A stretch of DNA of 13,864 bases from PNKC01 sp039917655 (GCA_039917655.1 JBDSJC010000039.1:1-13864); one strand, 5' to 3'. Positions 7,088 through 13,213 are shown, counted from the first letter of the stretch. Notes: generated from the sequence alone by a model not told the origin. Numbers and translations are program-made.

Positions 7088-8362
7088 GTGACTTCTGGAC
7101 CACTCTCCGGCGTTAAGGTGCTGGAGTTCACGCAAATCATCGCCGGGCCGTTCTGCGGCCTGCACCTTGCCGATATGGGCGCGCACGTGACGAAGTTTGA
7201 GCCACTTGAGGGCGAGCCCTGGCGGCTGTTCGTTGAACTCGTGCCGAAGGAATCGCGGACGTTCGCCAGCCTCAACCGCGGCAAACGCGGGGTGGCCATG
7301 GACATGACCAGGCCGGAATCGCAGGCGGCCATCCACCGCATGGTCAAGGATGCCGATGTTGTGGTGCTCAACTACCGGCCCGGTGTAGCAGAGCAACTGC
7401 GGATCGACTACGAAACGCTGAGCGCCATCAACCCGCGGCTGATCTACTGCGAGAACACGGCCTTTGGGCGCAAGGGTCCGCTGGCCAAGCGCGGCGGCTA
7501 CGACCTGGTGGTGCAGGCGATGACCGGGCTGATGGCCGGCGAAGCGAAGATGCAGGGCGACGTGCCGACCTACGTCTACCCCGCGGTGGCGGACTACGCG
7601 ACTGGCATCCAGATGGCAAACAGCATCTGCGCCGCGCTCTACTACCGCGAAAAATCTGGCGTGGGACAGAAGATCGATTGCACGCTGATGGGCACGGCGA
7701 TCGCGATGCAGACCTCGCAGTTCACCTGGATCGACGCCTGGGACAACGAGATCATCCCGCCGATGCTGGAGGGCATCGCCCAGGCGCGCAGTGAGCAGAA
7801 GACGTTCTTGGAGCAGGTTGGTGTGCATGCGCAGTTCCGGCCGGCGGCGGCGGGGAACATCTACTACCGCGTCTACCAGACGAGCGATGGCTTCCTCGCG
7901 GTCGGCGCCTTAAGCATGGCGTTGCGCATCAAGTTCCTCGCCGCTACTAGCCTGAAAGACCGCCGTTTTCTGCCAGGGGGCGGGTTCGAGATGGCGCCCG
8001 AGGGGTGGGACGTCGATGGCCCGAAGCTGGTCGTGGAAGCGGAGGCGTTGTTTCTGTCGAGGACGACCGAGGAGTGGGGCAAGCAGTTCGAAACGCACGG
8101 TGTCCCCGCTGGGCCGCTGTTCTTCATCGAAGAGCTGTTCGGCCACCCGCAGACGCTGGAGAACGGGCTGGAAGTGGAGATCGACCACCCGATGCTGGGG
8201 CATATGCGGATGGTGGGGCCACCGTTCCAGATGTCCGTTTCGAAGCTGGCGCCGCAGGGTCCCAGCCCGATGCTTGGCCAGCATACCGATGAGACGTTGG
8301 CGGCCGCCGGCTACAGCGAGGCGGAGATTGCGGCGATGCGGGAGAACGGGGCGATTCTGTAA
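7088..8362 (+). CDS. Family III CoA-transferase (CaiB/BaiF type)
   Basis: This 424-residue cytoplasmic enzyme would move coenzyme A between two carboxylic acids through an enzyme-bound anhydride. The N-terminus (PLSGVKVLEFTQIIAGPFCGLHLADMGAHVTKFE) is the family signature, followed by SLNRGKRGVAMDM and ADVVVLNYRPGV. The catalytic Asp is Asp169 in YPAVADYATG, the same position as in formyl-CoA transferase. The C-terminus holds GHMRMVGPPFQMS and a closing LGQHTDETLAAAGYSEAEIAAM. The GTG start has a strong GAGGGGG ribosome binding site about 7-8 nt upstream. The gene stands alone on its strand with no acyl-CoA dehydrogenase or hydratase beside it, so the substrate cannot be named; carnitine, formate, succinate, bile acid and mesaconate-type substrates are all known in the family. 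Confidence 0.93.
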   Translation: MTSGPLSGVKVLEFTQIIAGPFCGLHLADMGAHVTKFEPLEGEPWRLFVELVPKESRTFASLNRGKRGVAMDMTRPESQAAIHRMVKDADVVVLNYRPGVAEQLRIDYETLSAINPRLIYCENTAFGRKGPLAKRGGYDLVVQAMTGLMAGEAKMQGDVPTYVYPAVADYATGIQMANSICAALYYREKSGVGQKIDCTLMGTAIAMQTSQFTWIDAWDNEIIPPMLEGIAQARSEQKTFLEQVGVHAQFRPAAAGNIYYRVYQTSDGFLAVGALSMALRIKFLAATSLKDRRFLPGGGFEMAPEGWDVDGPKLVVEAEALFLSRTTEEWGKQFETHGVPAGPLFFIEELFGHPQTLENGLEVEIDHPMLGHMRMVGPPFQMSVSKLAPQGPSPMLGQHTDETLAAAGYSEAEIAAMRENGAIL

Positions 8363-8387
8363 GGACGAGTCCTGGTCGCTAGTCCTT
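8361..8387 (+). terminator. Weak hairpin after the CoA-transferase
   Basis: AAGGAC (8361-8366, overlapping the stop codon) can pair with GTCCTT (8382-8387) around a 15-nt loop. No T-run follows. It sits in the 70-bp gap before a convergent gene and could act as a factor-dependent end. Tandem GCCGCTGAG units (about 8410-8426) follow. Confidence 0.2.
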
Positions 8388-8432
8388 GGGGCGTTCCCAC
8401 GGGTGCTAAGCCGCTGAGCCGCTGAGCCCGAG

Positions 8433-8702
8433 TTAGCCGCCGATGCGCTGGTGGCGCTTCTTTTCGGACTGCTCTTCGGCGGCGGCGCCCGTAGGCTGCT
8501 TGGGTTGCTGGATGCGTTGCAGGCGCTCAACTTCGATCTCGGCGTCGCGCTTTTTTCGCCAGTCGTCGAGGGAGTCGTCGCGCCAGAGGGGCTGATCGGT
8601 CTCAGCTTTGTTCTCTCTTTTGCTCATGCGCCAGGCCATGACGGCGCCGATCGCCATTGCGACCGGCAAGCCCACAGCGGAGATCATCCCGAAGAAACCC
8701 AT
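8433..8702 (-). CDS. Small single-pass membrane protein, unknown function
   Basis: I do not recognise this 89-residue protein. From ATG 8702 it has one hydrophobic segment (about residues 2-26, FFGMISAVGLPVAMAIGAVMAW), then a long, highly charged tail with Trp-Arg-Asp-Asp and DDWRKKRDAEIEVERLQRIQQ, which looks helical and possibly coiled-coil, and a Gln/Glu/Lys-rich end. Positive residues just after the helix (RMSKREN) suggest a cytoplasmic tail. An upstream in-frame start would add only a non-hydrophobic Pro/Leu-rich dozen residues. No ribosome binding site is clear. It follows the CopD-like gene on the same strand after a 249-bp gap full of inverted repeats. The helix-plus-charged-tail plan suggests a real gene rather than a chance frame. 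Confidence 0.6.
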   Translation of the reverse strand: MGFFGMISAVGLPVAMAIGAVMAWRMSKRENKAETDQPLWRDDSLDDWRKKRDAEIEVERLQRIQQPKQPTGAAAEEQSEKKRHQRIGG

Positions 8703-8727
8703 GCTCAGAGTTTGCGGCAAGTGGGGT

Positions 8728-8791
8728 GTCCGCGGCAATGGCCACTGGGTTTGGAGGGCTTTCCGGCGCGAGCCTCACGAACCCCGCGGAC
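8728..8791 (-). other. Inverted repeat in the leader of the 89-aa membrane protein gene
   Basis: GTCCGCGG (8728-8735) and CCGCGGAC (8784-8791) are exact complements separated by 48 nt. Because CCGCGG is itself a palindrome, the arms could also pair by chance. The element lies between the start codon at 8702 and a larger foldable unit at 8857-8939. Confidence 0.3.
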
Positions 8792-8804
8792 GGCCTCTCT
8801 GTCG

Positions 8805-8824
8805 AAAAAGCGTTGCGGCCGCTT
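8805..8824 (-). terminator. Terminator-like hairpin inside the 8703-8951 gap
   Basis: On the minus strand AAGCG (8824-8820), a 7-nt loop and CGCTT (8812-8808) run into a tract of five T in total (8809-8805). The stem is only 5 bp, so termination may be weak. Its position downstream of the foldable unit 8857-8939 and upstream of the 89-aa gene is that of an attenuator or the end of a small RNA. Confidence 0.3.
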
Positions 8825-8856
8825 GGGTCCCCCAGATTTCACAGCGCCCCCGGTAA

Positions 8857-8939
8857 GTGAACGGCCTGACCACCGGGTAGGGACTCTCTCGTCGTCAGCC
8901 GCGGCTGGTATTCGATGTGTCCGCCTTCGGACCGTTCAC
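8857..8939 (-). other. Candidate structured RNA element with closing stem and three inner hairpins
   Basis: GTGAACGG (8857-8864) is exactly complementary to CCGTTCAC (8932-8939), closing an 83-nt unit. Inside are three further foldable parts: GTCCG-CCTT-CGGAC (8919-8932), the perfect 12-nt palindrome CAGCCGCGGCTG (8896-8907), and CCTGACC/GGGTAGG (8865-8881, with one G-U pair and one mismatch). Both strands could fold, but the only gene downstream in either sense is on the minus strand. It is not a tRNA: there is no 7-nt T-loop or anticodon arm. No riboswitch family was recognised. Confidence 0.4.
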
Positions 8940-8951
8940 CCCACACCTGCG

Positions 8952-9497
8952 CTAGATCCGTTGGAGCGAGTACTGGGCAGTGTTCATCATCGCTCCGAGC
9001 ACCATGAGCACGAGCGTCAGCGTCAGGCCGCTCATGCTCAGGACCATGGACTGGCGGCGGATGCTCGCCAGTTCGGCCTCGGGGACCGCTTCTCCAGCGG
9101 CCTTCGCTTCCATGTGGCGCAGGAGCTTCGGCCCAGTGAAGAAGGTGTGAAGCGCGGTGATCGCCAGCATGACGAGCAAGATGACCATCTTGATCGAGAA
9201 GATCACGCCGTAGCGCAGCTCGTTGAAGCCCAGTTCGTCGCGGCCGGGAAGGCTGTAGTAGCTGCGGAAGCTGCCAATCAGGTAGATTCCGGCGATCAAG
9301 ATCAGCGCGAGTCCCGCGCCGCCGAGCCAGGCGAAGCGCGTGGTCATCGTGCGCATCGCCGCTACCCGCGTGGGCAGGTCGGCGATGTTCCGCGAGGCCG
9401 GCAGCCAGGCGAAGGCGAGCAGGAACTGTGGCCCAACGAAGAGCGCGATGCCGAGGATGTGCATCCAGATGGCGATGACGTGAAGCGTGTTTTCCAA
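8952..9497 (-). CDS. CopD-like four-helix membrane protein
   Basis: This 181-residue protein has four hydrophobic helices (about residues 5-32, 57-76, 99-122 and 150-172). The spacing and motifs, with His6 and His13 in the first helix (LHVIAIWMHILGIALFVG), ALHTFFTGPKLLRHM after the third and a final LTLVLMVLGAMM helix, resemble the CopD domain of copper-resistance/export proteins and related haem- or copper-binding membrane proteins. Whether it handles copper is uncertain: no copper chaperone or CopC is beside it. The start is read as TTG 9497, because AAGGGA lies 6 nt upstream and the next Met is inside the first helix. It is 112 bp downstream of the Crp-type regulator on the same strand, so it may be co-transcribed or controlled by it. 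Confidence 0.7.
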   Translation of the reverse strand: MENTLHVIAIWMHILGIALFVGPQFLLAFAWLPASRNIADLPTRVAAMRTMTTRFAWLGGAGLALILIAGIYLIGSFRSYYSLPGRDELGFNELRYGVIFSIKMVILLVMLAITALHTFFTGPKLLRHMEAKAAGEAVPEAELASIRRQSMVLSMSGLTLTLVLMVLGAMMNTAQYSLQRI

Positions 9498-9609
9498 GCG
9501 GTGTCCCTTGCGGCGCGGTCTCGCCGCCAGCCGTCTGCGAATTAGACCCTACCGCATGCCGTGGGTGAAGCGCGTTTCGCCTATCGCGCTATTGAAACTA
9601 CGGCTGAAT

Positions 9610-10302
9610 CTATTGGGAGAGCTGGCGCAGGGCCCCGGCGTTGAGCACCGAGATGGCGCCGCGCGCAAGCGCGATCCAGCCTTCGCGGGCGAACGCGTTG
9701 AGCTGCTTGTTCACGCTTTCGCGGCTGACGCCGAGCATCGAGGCGAGGTCGCCCTGGGTCACTTTGATCGGTGGCCGGGCGCCCCTGCCGTCTGGCGTGG
9801 TGGAAAGTCGCAGGATCTGCTTGGCGAGCCGGTGTTCGAGGTCCAGAAAGGTCATGTCCGCCAGCGCCTCATCGGTCCTGCGGAGGCGTAAGGAGAGCGT
9901 TTCGAGCAGCGCCAAGGCGGCCGACGGGCGGCCTGAAAGCCAATCGACGAAGTCCGTTCGGGTCACAACAAACGTGCGAGTCGCGCAGGTGGCGGTGGCC
10001 GTTGCGGAACGCGGCCTGCCATCGAGCAGGGCAAATTCTCCGAAGCAGTCGCCGGTCTCAACGGTGGCCACGGTCGCCTCGTTGCCCGCGCCCGAGAGCA
10101 CCGTGATCCGCACCTGGCCTTCGACGACCACGTGAAGGGCGTCTCCGGGGTCGCCTTCGCGGAAGATTGCGCTGCCCTGGGCGAAGCGCTTTACGCGGCC
10201 ACGGCTGGCGAGCGCCTGCAGGTCGCTCTCGGGCAGCCGCGCCAGCAGCGGCAGGTCGCGAATGTACGATTCCTGGGGGCTTTCGCCTTCGTTGTTCACC
10301 AT
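9610..10302 (-). CDS. Crp/Fnr-family transcription regulator with cyclic-nucleotide-binding domain
   Basis: This 230-residue protein has an N-terminal cyclic-nucleotide-type sensor (about 18-125), a dimer helix (about 128-165) and a C-terminal winged helix. The phosphate-binding cassette is intact and of the protein kinase A type: FGEFALLDGRPRSAT with Glu89 and Arg98, so it probably binds a cyclic nucleotide or similar ligand. The DNA-reading helix in VTQGDLASMLGVSRESVNKQL (181-201) has Arg194, Glu195 and Lys199 at the places of Arg180, Glu181 and Arg185 of E. coli CRP, which suggests a related half-site. It has only two cysteines in the sensor (86 and 106), so no Fnr-type iron-sulfur cluster is expected. 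ATG 10302 has no Shine-Dalgarno and lies 7 nt after a -10 box, pointing to a leaderless mRNA. A palindrome over the -35 suggests self-control. Confidence 0.92.
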   Translation of the reverse strand: MVNNEGESPQESYIRDLPLLARLPESDLQALASRGRVKRFAQGSAIFREGDPGDALHVVVEGQVRITVLSGAGNEATVATVETGDCFGEFALLDGRPRSATATATCATRTFVVTRTDFVDWLSGRPSAALALLETLSLRLRRTDEALADMTFLDLEHRLAKQILRLSTTPDGRGARPPIKVTQGDLASMLGVSRESVNKQLNAFAREGWIALARGAISVLNAGALRQLSQ

Positions 10303-10309
10303 GGAGATC

Positions 10310-10337
10310 TTTATACCAGTTCCCGATGGGGTGTAAA
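10310..10337 (-). promoter_or_regulatory. Sigma-70-like promoter of the crp-type gene, leaderless layout
   Basis: On the minus strand TTTACA (10337-10332) and TATAAA (10315-10310) are 16 nt apart; each matches the consensus at five of six bases. The -10 box ends 7 nt before the ATG at 10302, so transcription should begin at or within a base or two of the start codon. This is the best promoter match in the window. Confidence 0.7.
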
Positions 10338-10350
10338 GGATCCATTACAC
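10331..10350. promoter_or_regulatory. Near-perfect 20-bp palindrome over the crp-type -35 box, candidate operator
   Basis: GTGTAAAGGATCCATTACAC reads the same on both strands except at one symmetric pair (positions 7 and 14). The GTGTAA arms recall a CRP-type half-site (GTGA) as expected from the regulator's Arg194/Glu195/Lys199. The site covers the -35 hexamer of the regulator's own promoter, a placement that would repress. That the regulator binds it is an inference. Confidence 0.55.
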
Positions 10351-10755
10351 AAGTCGCGGTAACTGTGATTCGCGTGATGGCCAGGCACAGGAGGTGGACC
10401 GACTCCGAGCGCGTCCACGGTCGATGCCGTTCACCCCTGAGCTTGTCGATGCGCCGCGCGGCCCGGACCCCCTCGCGACTGAACCTCTCGTCCATCCTTC
10501 GACAGGGCCCGTGACGCACGGGAAGGAAGCGCGGCGGGGGGCTCCCGGCCGATCCCGTCCCACGGTCCAGAGACGCCCGTGATGGAGCCCTGCTCCACCG
10601 AAAACACCGGCTCCCGGTTAACTGTTGAAGGGAGACCTTTACGATCGCTGGGCGCTGGCAGACGATTCAGGTTCAGCAGGACGATAGGTGCCACGCATAT
10701 CGCGACATGTATCTCCGTAGTTGTGGAGCGTGGCGCGGACTACCCTAATGGCACT
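10351..10755. other. Non-coding gap between two divergent regulator genes
   Basis: This stretch has no convincing gene. Frames that cross it (including one open from 10579 upstream of the winged-helix gene) are Arg/Ser/Pro-rich and show no family features. It holds repeat-like half-sites at 10429-10450 and 10493-10515, a perfect 6-bp hairpin CCCGTG-ACG-CACGGG (10508-10522), and, near its right end, TACCCT (10741-10746), a possible -10 box 9 nt before the ATG at 10756. The length is unusual for this otherwise compact window. Confidence 0.5.
10429..10515. repeat. Degenerate palindromic intergenic repeat (two half-sites)
   Basis: The left half contains CCTGAGCTTGTCGA (10436-10449), preceded by GTTCACC, and the right half contains CCTTCGACAGG (10496-10506). 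From memory these are the two arms of a short intergenic repeat widespread in environmental bacteria (CCTTCGACAGGCTCAGGGTGAAC and its complement). The arms here are inverted, 46 nt apart and eroded at their outer ends. It probably decays in place; no transposase is near. Confidence 0.45.
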
Positions 10756-11046
10756 ATGTCTGAATGGACGTTCCTCACCAATCACGCCCACGTCCTGCTC
10801 TGCCTTACCGAGGATCGGGATATCCGCCTGCGCGACCTCGCCGAAAAGGTCAACATTAGCGAGCGTGCCGTGAAGCGCATCGTCGCCGATCTAGACCACA
10901 CGGGCTACATCTCGCGCAAGCGCTTCGGCCGGCGCAACCGCTACGAGATTCACGTCGAGCAGCCGATTCGCAGCCCGCTGGCGCGGACGCTGGAAATTGG
11001 CGCGCTCCTCGCCATCATGGTGCCGTTCGTCTCGACGACACTTTAG
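10756..11046 (+). CDS. Small winged-helix (MarR-like) transcription regulator
   Basis: This 96-residue protein is almost entirely a winged helix-turn-helix: WTFLTNHAHVLLCLTEDRDIRLRDLAEKV (4-32) forms the first helices, NISERAVKRIVADLDHTGYI (33-52) the turn and recognition helix, and SRKRFGRRNRYEIH (53-66) the basic wing. A short hydrophobic C-terminal tail (about 76-95, LEIGALLAIMVPFV) may form a dimer helix. Very similar short regulators starting WTFLTNHAHVLLCL are familiar from Chloroflexota and Actinobacteria; their targets are mostly unknown. ATG 10756 is chosen because the conserved region begins there; the open frame reaches back to 10579 without family-like sequence. There is no Shine-Dalgarno, so translation may start close to the 5' end. 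The stop is 7 bp from the convergent MoxR-like gene. Confidence 0.85.
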   Translation: MSEWTFLTNHAHVLLCLTEDRDIRLRDLAEKVNISERAVKRIVADLDHTGYISRKRFGRRNRYEIHVEQPIRSPLARTLEIGALLAIMVPFVSTTL

Positions 11047-11053
11047 GCGGAAC

Positions 11054-11779
11054 TCAGGCTGCGCAGCACAAGCCGGGAGTGACCAGAGTCGCAAGGTTCG
11101 TTGCGCGAAACCGGTGCACGTCTTCCGCCAGTGAGAAGAGCCTCGCCGCGCTCTGATCAAGCATCTCGGCATCGATCCGTGAGCAGCGCAGGCCAACCAG
11201 CGCGCGGGCCCAGCTTATCGACTCGCCCACTCCCGGTGGCCGCTCGAACGCCCCGCCGCGCAGGCGCCCGGCAACGTTGCAGAGCTGCCCCGCGAGTCCG
11301 CGGCTGAGGCCGGGCACTCGCTCCATCACGATGCTGACCTCGCACTCGAACTCCGGGTAGCCGAGCAGCACCGGGCGGCAGCGTTCCCGCAGCGGCGCCA
11401 GCAAGCCGTCAGCCGAAGCGGCCGTGAGCACCACCCAGGGTCGTGGAGCCTCGCTGCCGGAAGCTTCCTCTGTGACCAGTTCGCGAGCCAACTGTAGAAG
11501 GCCGCCGTCCGCCGGGCTAACGTCATCAAGCAAAATGAGCGTCGGGTTGGTGTCGTCTCCGCCGGGTCCCACGCTCCCGGTTTGAAGTTCGACGAGGCGG
11601 GCACCGGCGGCATTGGCGATGGCCTCACAGAGCGAAGTCTTTCCAACTCCGTGCGGGCCCTGGATGAAAAGCGGGTTGCCGACTTTCGCTGCAAGGTAGA
11701 CCGCGGTGGCCGTGGCGCGGGTGGCGCGGAAGCGCGCCGCCGCGAGCGCTTCGACGACGTGGTCAACCGAATCGAACAT
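11054..11779 (-). CDS. Shortened MoxR/CoxD-like AAA+ ATPase
   Basis: This 241-residue protein begins FDSVDHVVEALAAARFRATRATATAVYLAAKVGNPLFI, as CoxD/MoxR-type ATPases do, followed by Walker A GPHGVGKT (41-48). The usual stretch between Walker A and B (about 60 residues including LQCYEGLD) is cut to LQTGSVGPGGDDTNP, and Walker B reads LILLDD (81-86) instead of ending in Asp-Glu. The later part is family-like: PWVVLTA sensor I (114-120), RERCRP (131-136) as the Arg-finger region, YPEFECEVSIVMERVPG, and a lid domain with GESISWARALVGL. Family members act with a von Willebrand factor A protein in metal-centre or complex maturation; none is in the window. Loss of the catalytic Glu suggests slow or no ATP hydrolysis. 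ATG 11779 is preferred over ATG 11788 because a TACGAT box lies exactly 7 nt upstream and the conserved region starts there. Confidence 0.8.
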   Translation of the reverse strand: MFDSVDHVVEALAAARFRATRATATAVYLAAKVGNPLFIQGPHGVGKTSLCEAIANAAGARLVELQTGSVGPGGDDTNPTLILLDDVSPADGGLLQLARELVTEEASGSEAPRPWVVLTAASADGLLAPLRERCRPVLLGYPEFECEVSIVMERVPGLSRGLAGQLCNVAGRLRGGAFERPPGVGESISWARALVGLRCSRIDAEMLDQSAARLFSLAEDVHRFRATNLATLVTPGLCCAA

Positions 11780-11786
11780 ACCGGGC

Positions 11787-11792
11787 ATCGTA
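11787..11792 (-). promoter_or_regulatory. -10-like box (TACGAT) placed for a leaderless MoxR-like transcript
   Basis: On the minus strand TACGAT ends 7 nt before ATG 11779, which has no Shine-Dalgarno. No good -35 is seen. The purA stop is about 80 bp upstream, so read-through from purA is also possible. Confidence 0.35.
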
Positions 11793-11873
11793 CGTCTGCA
11801 CGCCTGCTCCCGGCGGTGGACTGAGAGGGCTCGGACGGTGAAAGAAGCGTAGACGAGGGCCAAGATCCAGGGA

Positions 11874-13178
11874 CTAGAAGATCGGGTTGACGATTACCGC
11901 CTGCTCGCGGCTCGGCCCCACGGAAATCAGGTCAACCGGTGTTTCGAGCAGCGTTTCCACCCGGCGGATGAACGCCTGCGCTTGCGGCGGGAGGTCATCG
12001 AAGTTACGCACGTCGGTGGTCGGCGTCTCCCAGCCGGGGTGTTCCTCGTAGATCGGCTTCACCCGGTTGAGCACTGATTCGCGCGCGGGGAGCGTCTCAA
12101 TCGTCTGGCCGTCGAGTTCGTAAGCCGTGCAGATCTTGATCGTCTTGAGCGAATCGAGCACGTCCAGCCGCGTGAGCGCAACGGCGGAGAGTCCGTTGAA
12201 GCGCACGCTGTAGCGCGCGGCTACGGCATCGAGCCAGCCGATGCGGCGCGGGCGGCCGGTGGTAGTACCGTATTCGCCGCGGCCGTACTCCTTGCCGTGA
12301 TCGCGCAGCTGCGTGGCGGTGTCATCGAACAGTTCGGTCGGGAAGGGGCCGTTGCCGACGCGCGTCGAGTAGCTTTTGAACACGCCCACAACCCGCTGGA
12401 TATCGGTCGGGCCGATGCCCACGCCGAGGGCCGCACCGGAACTCGAACTGCTGGGCACGCTGGAAGTGACGTAGGGGTAGGTGCCGTGGTCGAGGTCAAG
12501 GAGCGAACCCTGCGCCCCTTCGAGCAGCACGTACTCCCCGCGACGGTGCGCGTCCAGGACGACAGACTGGACGTCGCCGATGAAGGGAGCAAGACGCTTC
12601 CCGAGTTCGAGGTACTTGTCGAAACACTCTTCAAGCTGTAGCGGCTGGCCGCCGTAGACGCCGGTGATCACCTTGTTGGCGTAGCCCAGGGCAACCTCCA
12701 TGCGCGGCTTCAGGTCCTCGGCGCGGACGATGTCCGTCACGCGGATGCCGCGGCGGGCGACCTTATCGATGAAACAGGGGCCGACGCCCTTGCCGGTGGT
12801 GCCGATTGCGGCATCCCCGCGGGCCGCCTCGTCCAGCTGATCGAGGGTCTTGTGCCAGGGCATGATGAGGTGCGCGCGGTCGCTGAGGATCAGCTTCGAG
12901 GTATCGATCCCGCGGGACTGGAGAGAATCGATCTCGCCCAGCAGGACCTCGGGGTCCACAGCCACACCGTTGCCGATAACGCAGGTCTTATCGGGGTAGA
13001 AGATGCCCGCGGGCACAACGTGGAGCTTGAACTCTCCGCGTTCGTTGACAATGGTGTGGCCGGCGTTGTTACCAGCCGAATAGCGGGCGACAACACGTGC
13101 TTTGCGAGCGAGGAGATCGACGATTCGGCCTTTGCCTTCGTCGCCCCACTGCCCGCCGACAACGACGACGATAGGCAT
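11874..13178 (-). CDS. purA: Adenylosuccinate synthetase
   Basis: This 434-residue cytoplasmic enzyme joins IMP and aspartate at the expense of GTP, the first committed step from IMP to AMP. Motifs run in order: GGQWGDEGKGRIVD with catalytic Asp13, SAGNNAGHTIV with His41 (both at E. coli numbering), IGTTGKGVGPCFIDKVARRG for IMP binding, LLEGAQGSLLDLDHGTYPYVTSS, GVFKSYSTRVGNGPFPTEL, EYGTTTGRPRRIGWLD, TRLDVLDSL and the closing ISVGPSREQAVIV for GTP. Length is normal. ATG 13178 is preferred because family members start MP-hydrophobic and a GGAG sits 10 nt upstream; the GTG at 13187 would touch that site. A strong hairpin lies in the leader. The upstream permease stop is 84 bp away on the same strand, so co-transcription is possible. 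Confidence 0.97.
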   Translation of the reverse strand: MPIVVVVGGQWGDEGKGRIVDLLARKARVVARYSAGNNAGHTIVNERGEFKLHVVPAGIFYPDKTCVIGNGVAVDPEVLLGEIDSLQSRGIDTSKLILSDRAHLIMPWHKTLDQLDEAARGDAAIGTTGKGVGPCFIDKVARRGIRVTDIVRAEDLKPRMEVALGYANKVITGVYGGQPLQLEECFDKYLELGKRLAPFIGDVQSVVLDAHRRGEYVLLEGAQGSLLDLDHGTYPYVTSSVPSSSSSGAALGVGIGPTDIQRVVGVFKSYSTRVGNGPFPTELFDDTATQLRDHGKEYGRGEYGTTTGRPRRIGWLDAVAARYSVRFNGLSAVALTRLDVLDSLKTIKICTAYELDGQTIETLPARESVLNRVKPIYEEHPGWETPTTDVRNFDDLPPQAQAFIRRVETLLETPVDLISVGPSREQAVIVNPIF

Positions 13179-13195
13179 GGATGACACACTCCGAG

Positions 13196-13213
13196 CCTCC
13201 CGTAAGCGGGAGG
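13196..13213 (-). promoter_or_regulatory. Perfect 7-bp hairpin in the purA leader
   Basis: CCTCCCG (13196-13202) and CGGGAGG (13207-13213) pair around a 4-nt loop, between the permease stop and the purA start. On the minus strand no T-run follows the stem, so a plain intrinsic terminator is unlikely. Both arms hold or face a GGGAGG ribosome-binding-like motif. It may affect mRNA stability or purA translation. Confidence 0.45.

Noticed and set aside
8741..8748. GCCACTGG, which recalls a piece of the cobalamin riboswitch core
   Set aside because: It is on the plus strand, the rest of the core and the B12 box are missing, and no plus-strand gene follows.
8857..8939. Possible tRNA, fluoride (crcB) or ZTP (pfl) riboswitch in the cloverleaf-like element
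   Set aside because: There is no anticodon arm or 7-nt T-loop. GGCTGACGAC on one strand and ACCACCGGG on the other only partly match the fluoride and ZTP cores, and the other required blocks are absent.
8451..9545. Long plus-strand open frame (364 codons)
   Set aside because: It is antisense to the small membrane protein and the CopD-like gene, has an Arg/Ala/His-rich composition with no recognisable motif, and spans their intergenic gap; typical of high-GC shadow frames.
10579..10755. N-terminal extension of the winged-helix regulator
   Set aside because: The 59 extra residues show no domain-like features, and related short regulators start at the WTFLTNHAHVLL segment.
11780..11863. Longer start (TTG 11863) for the MoxR-like gene
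   Set aside because: The added residues are not family-like, there is no ribosome binding site, and ATG 11779 begins with the conserved FDSVDHVV segment.
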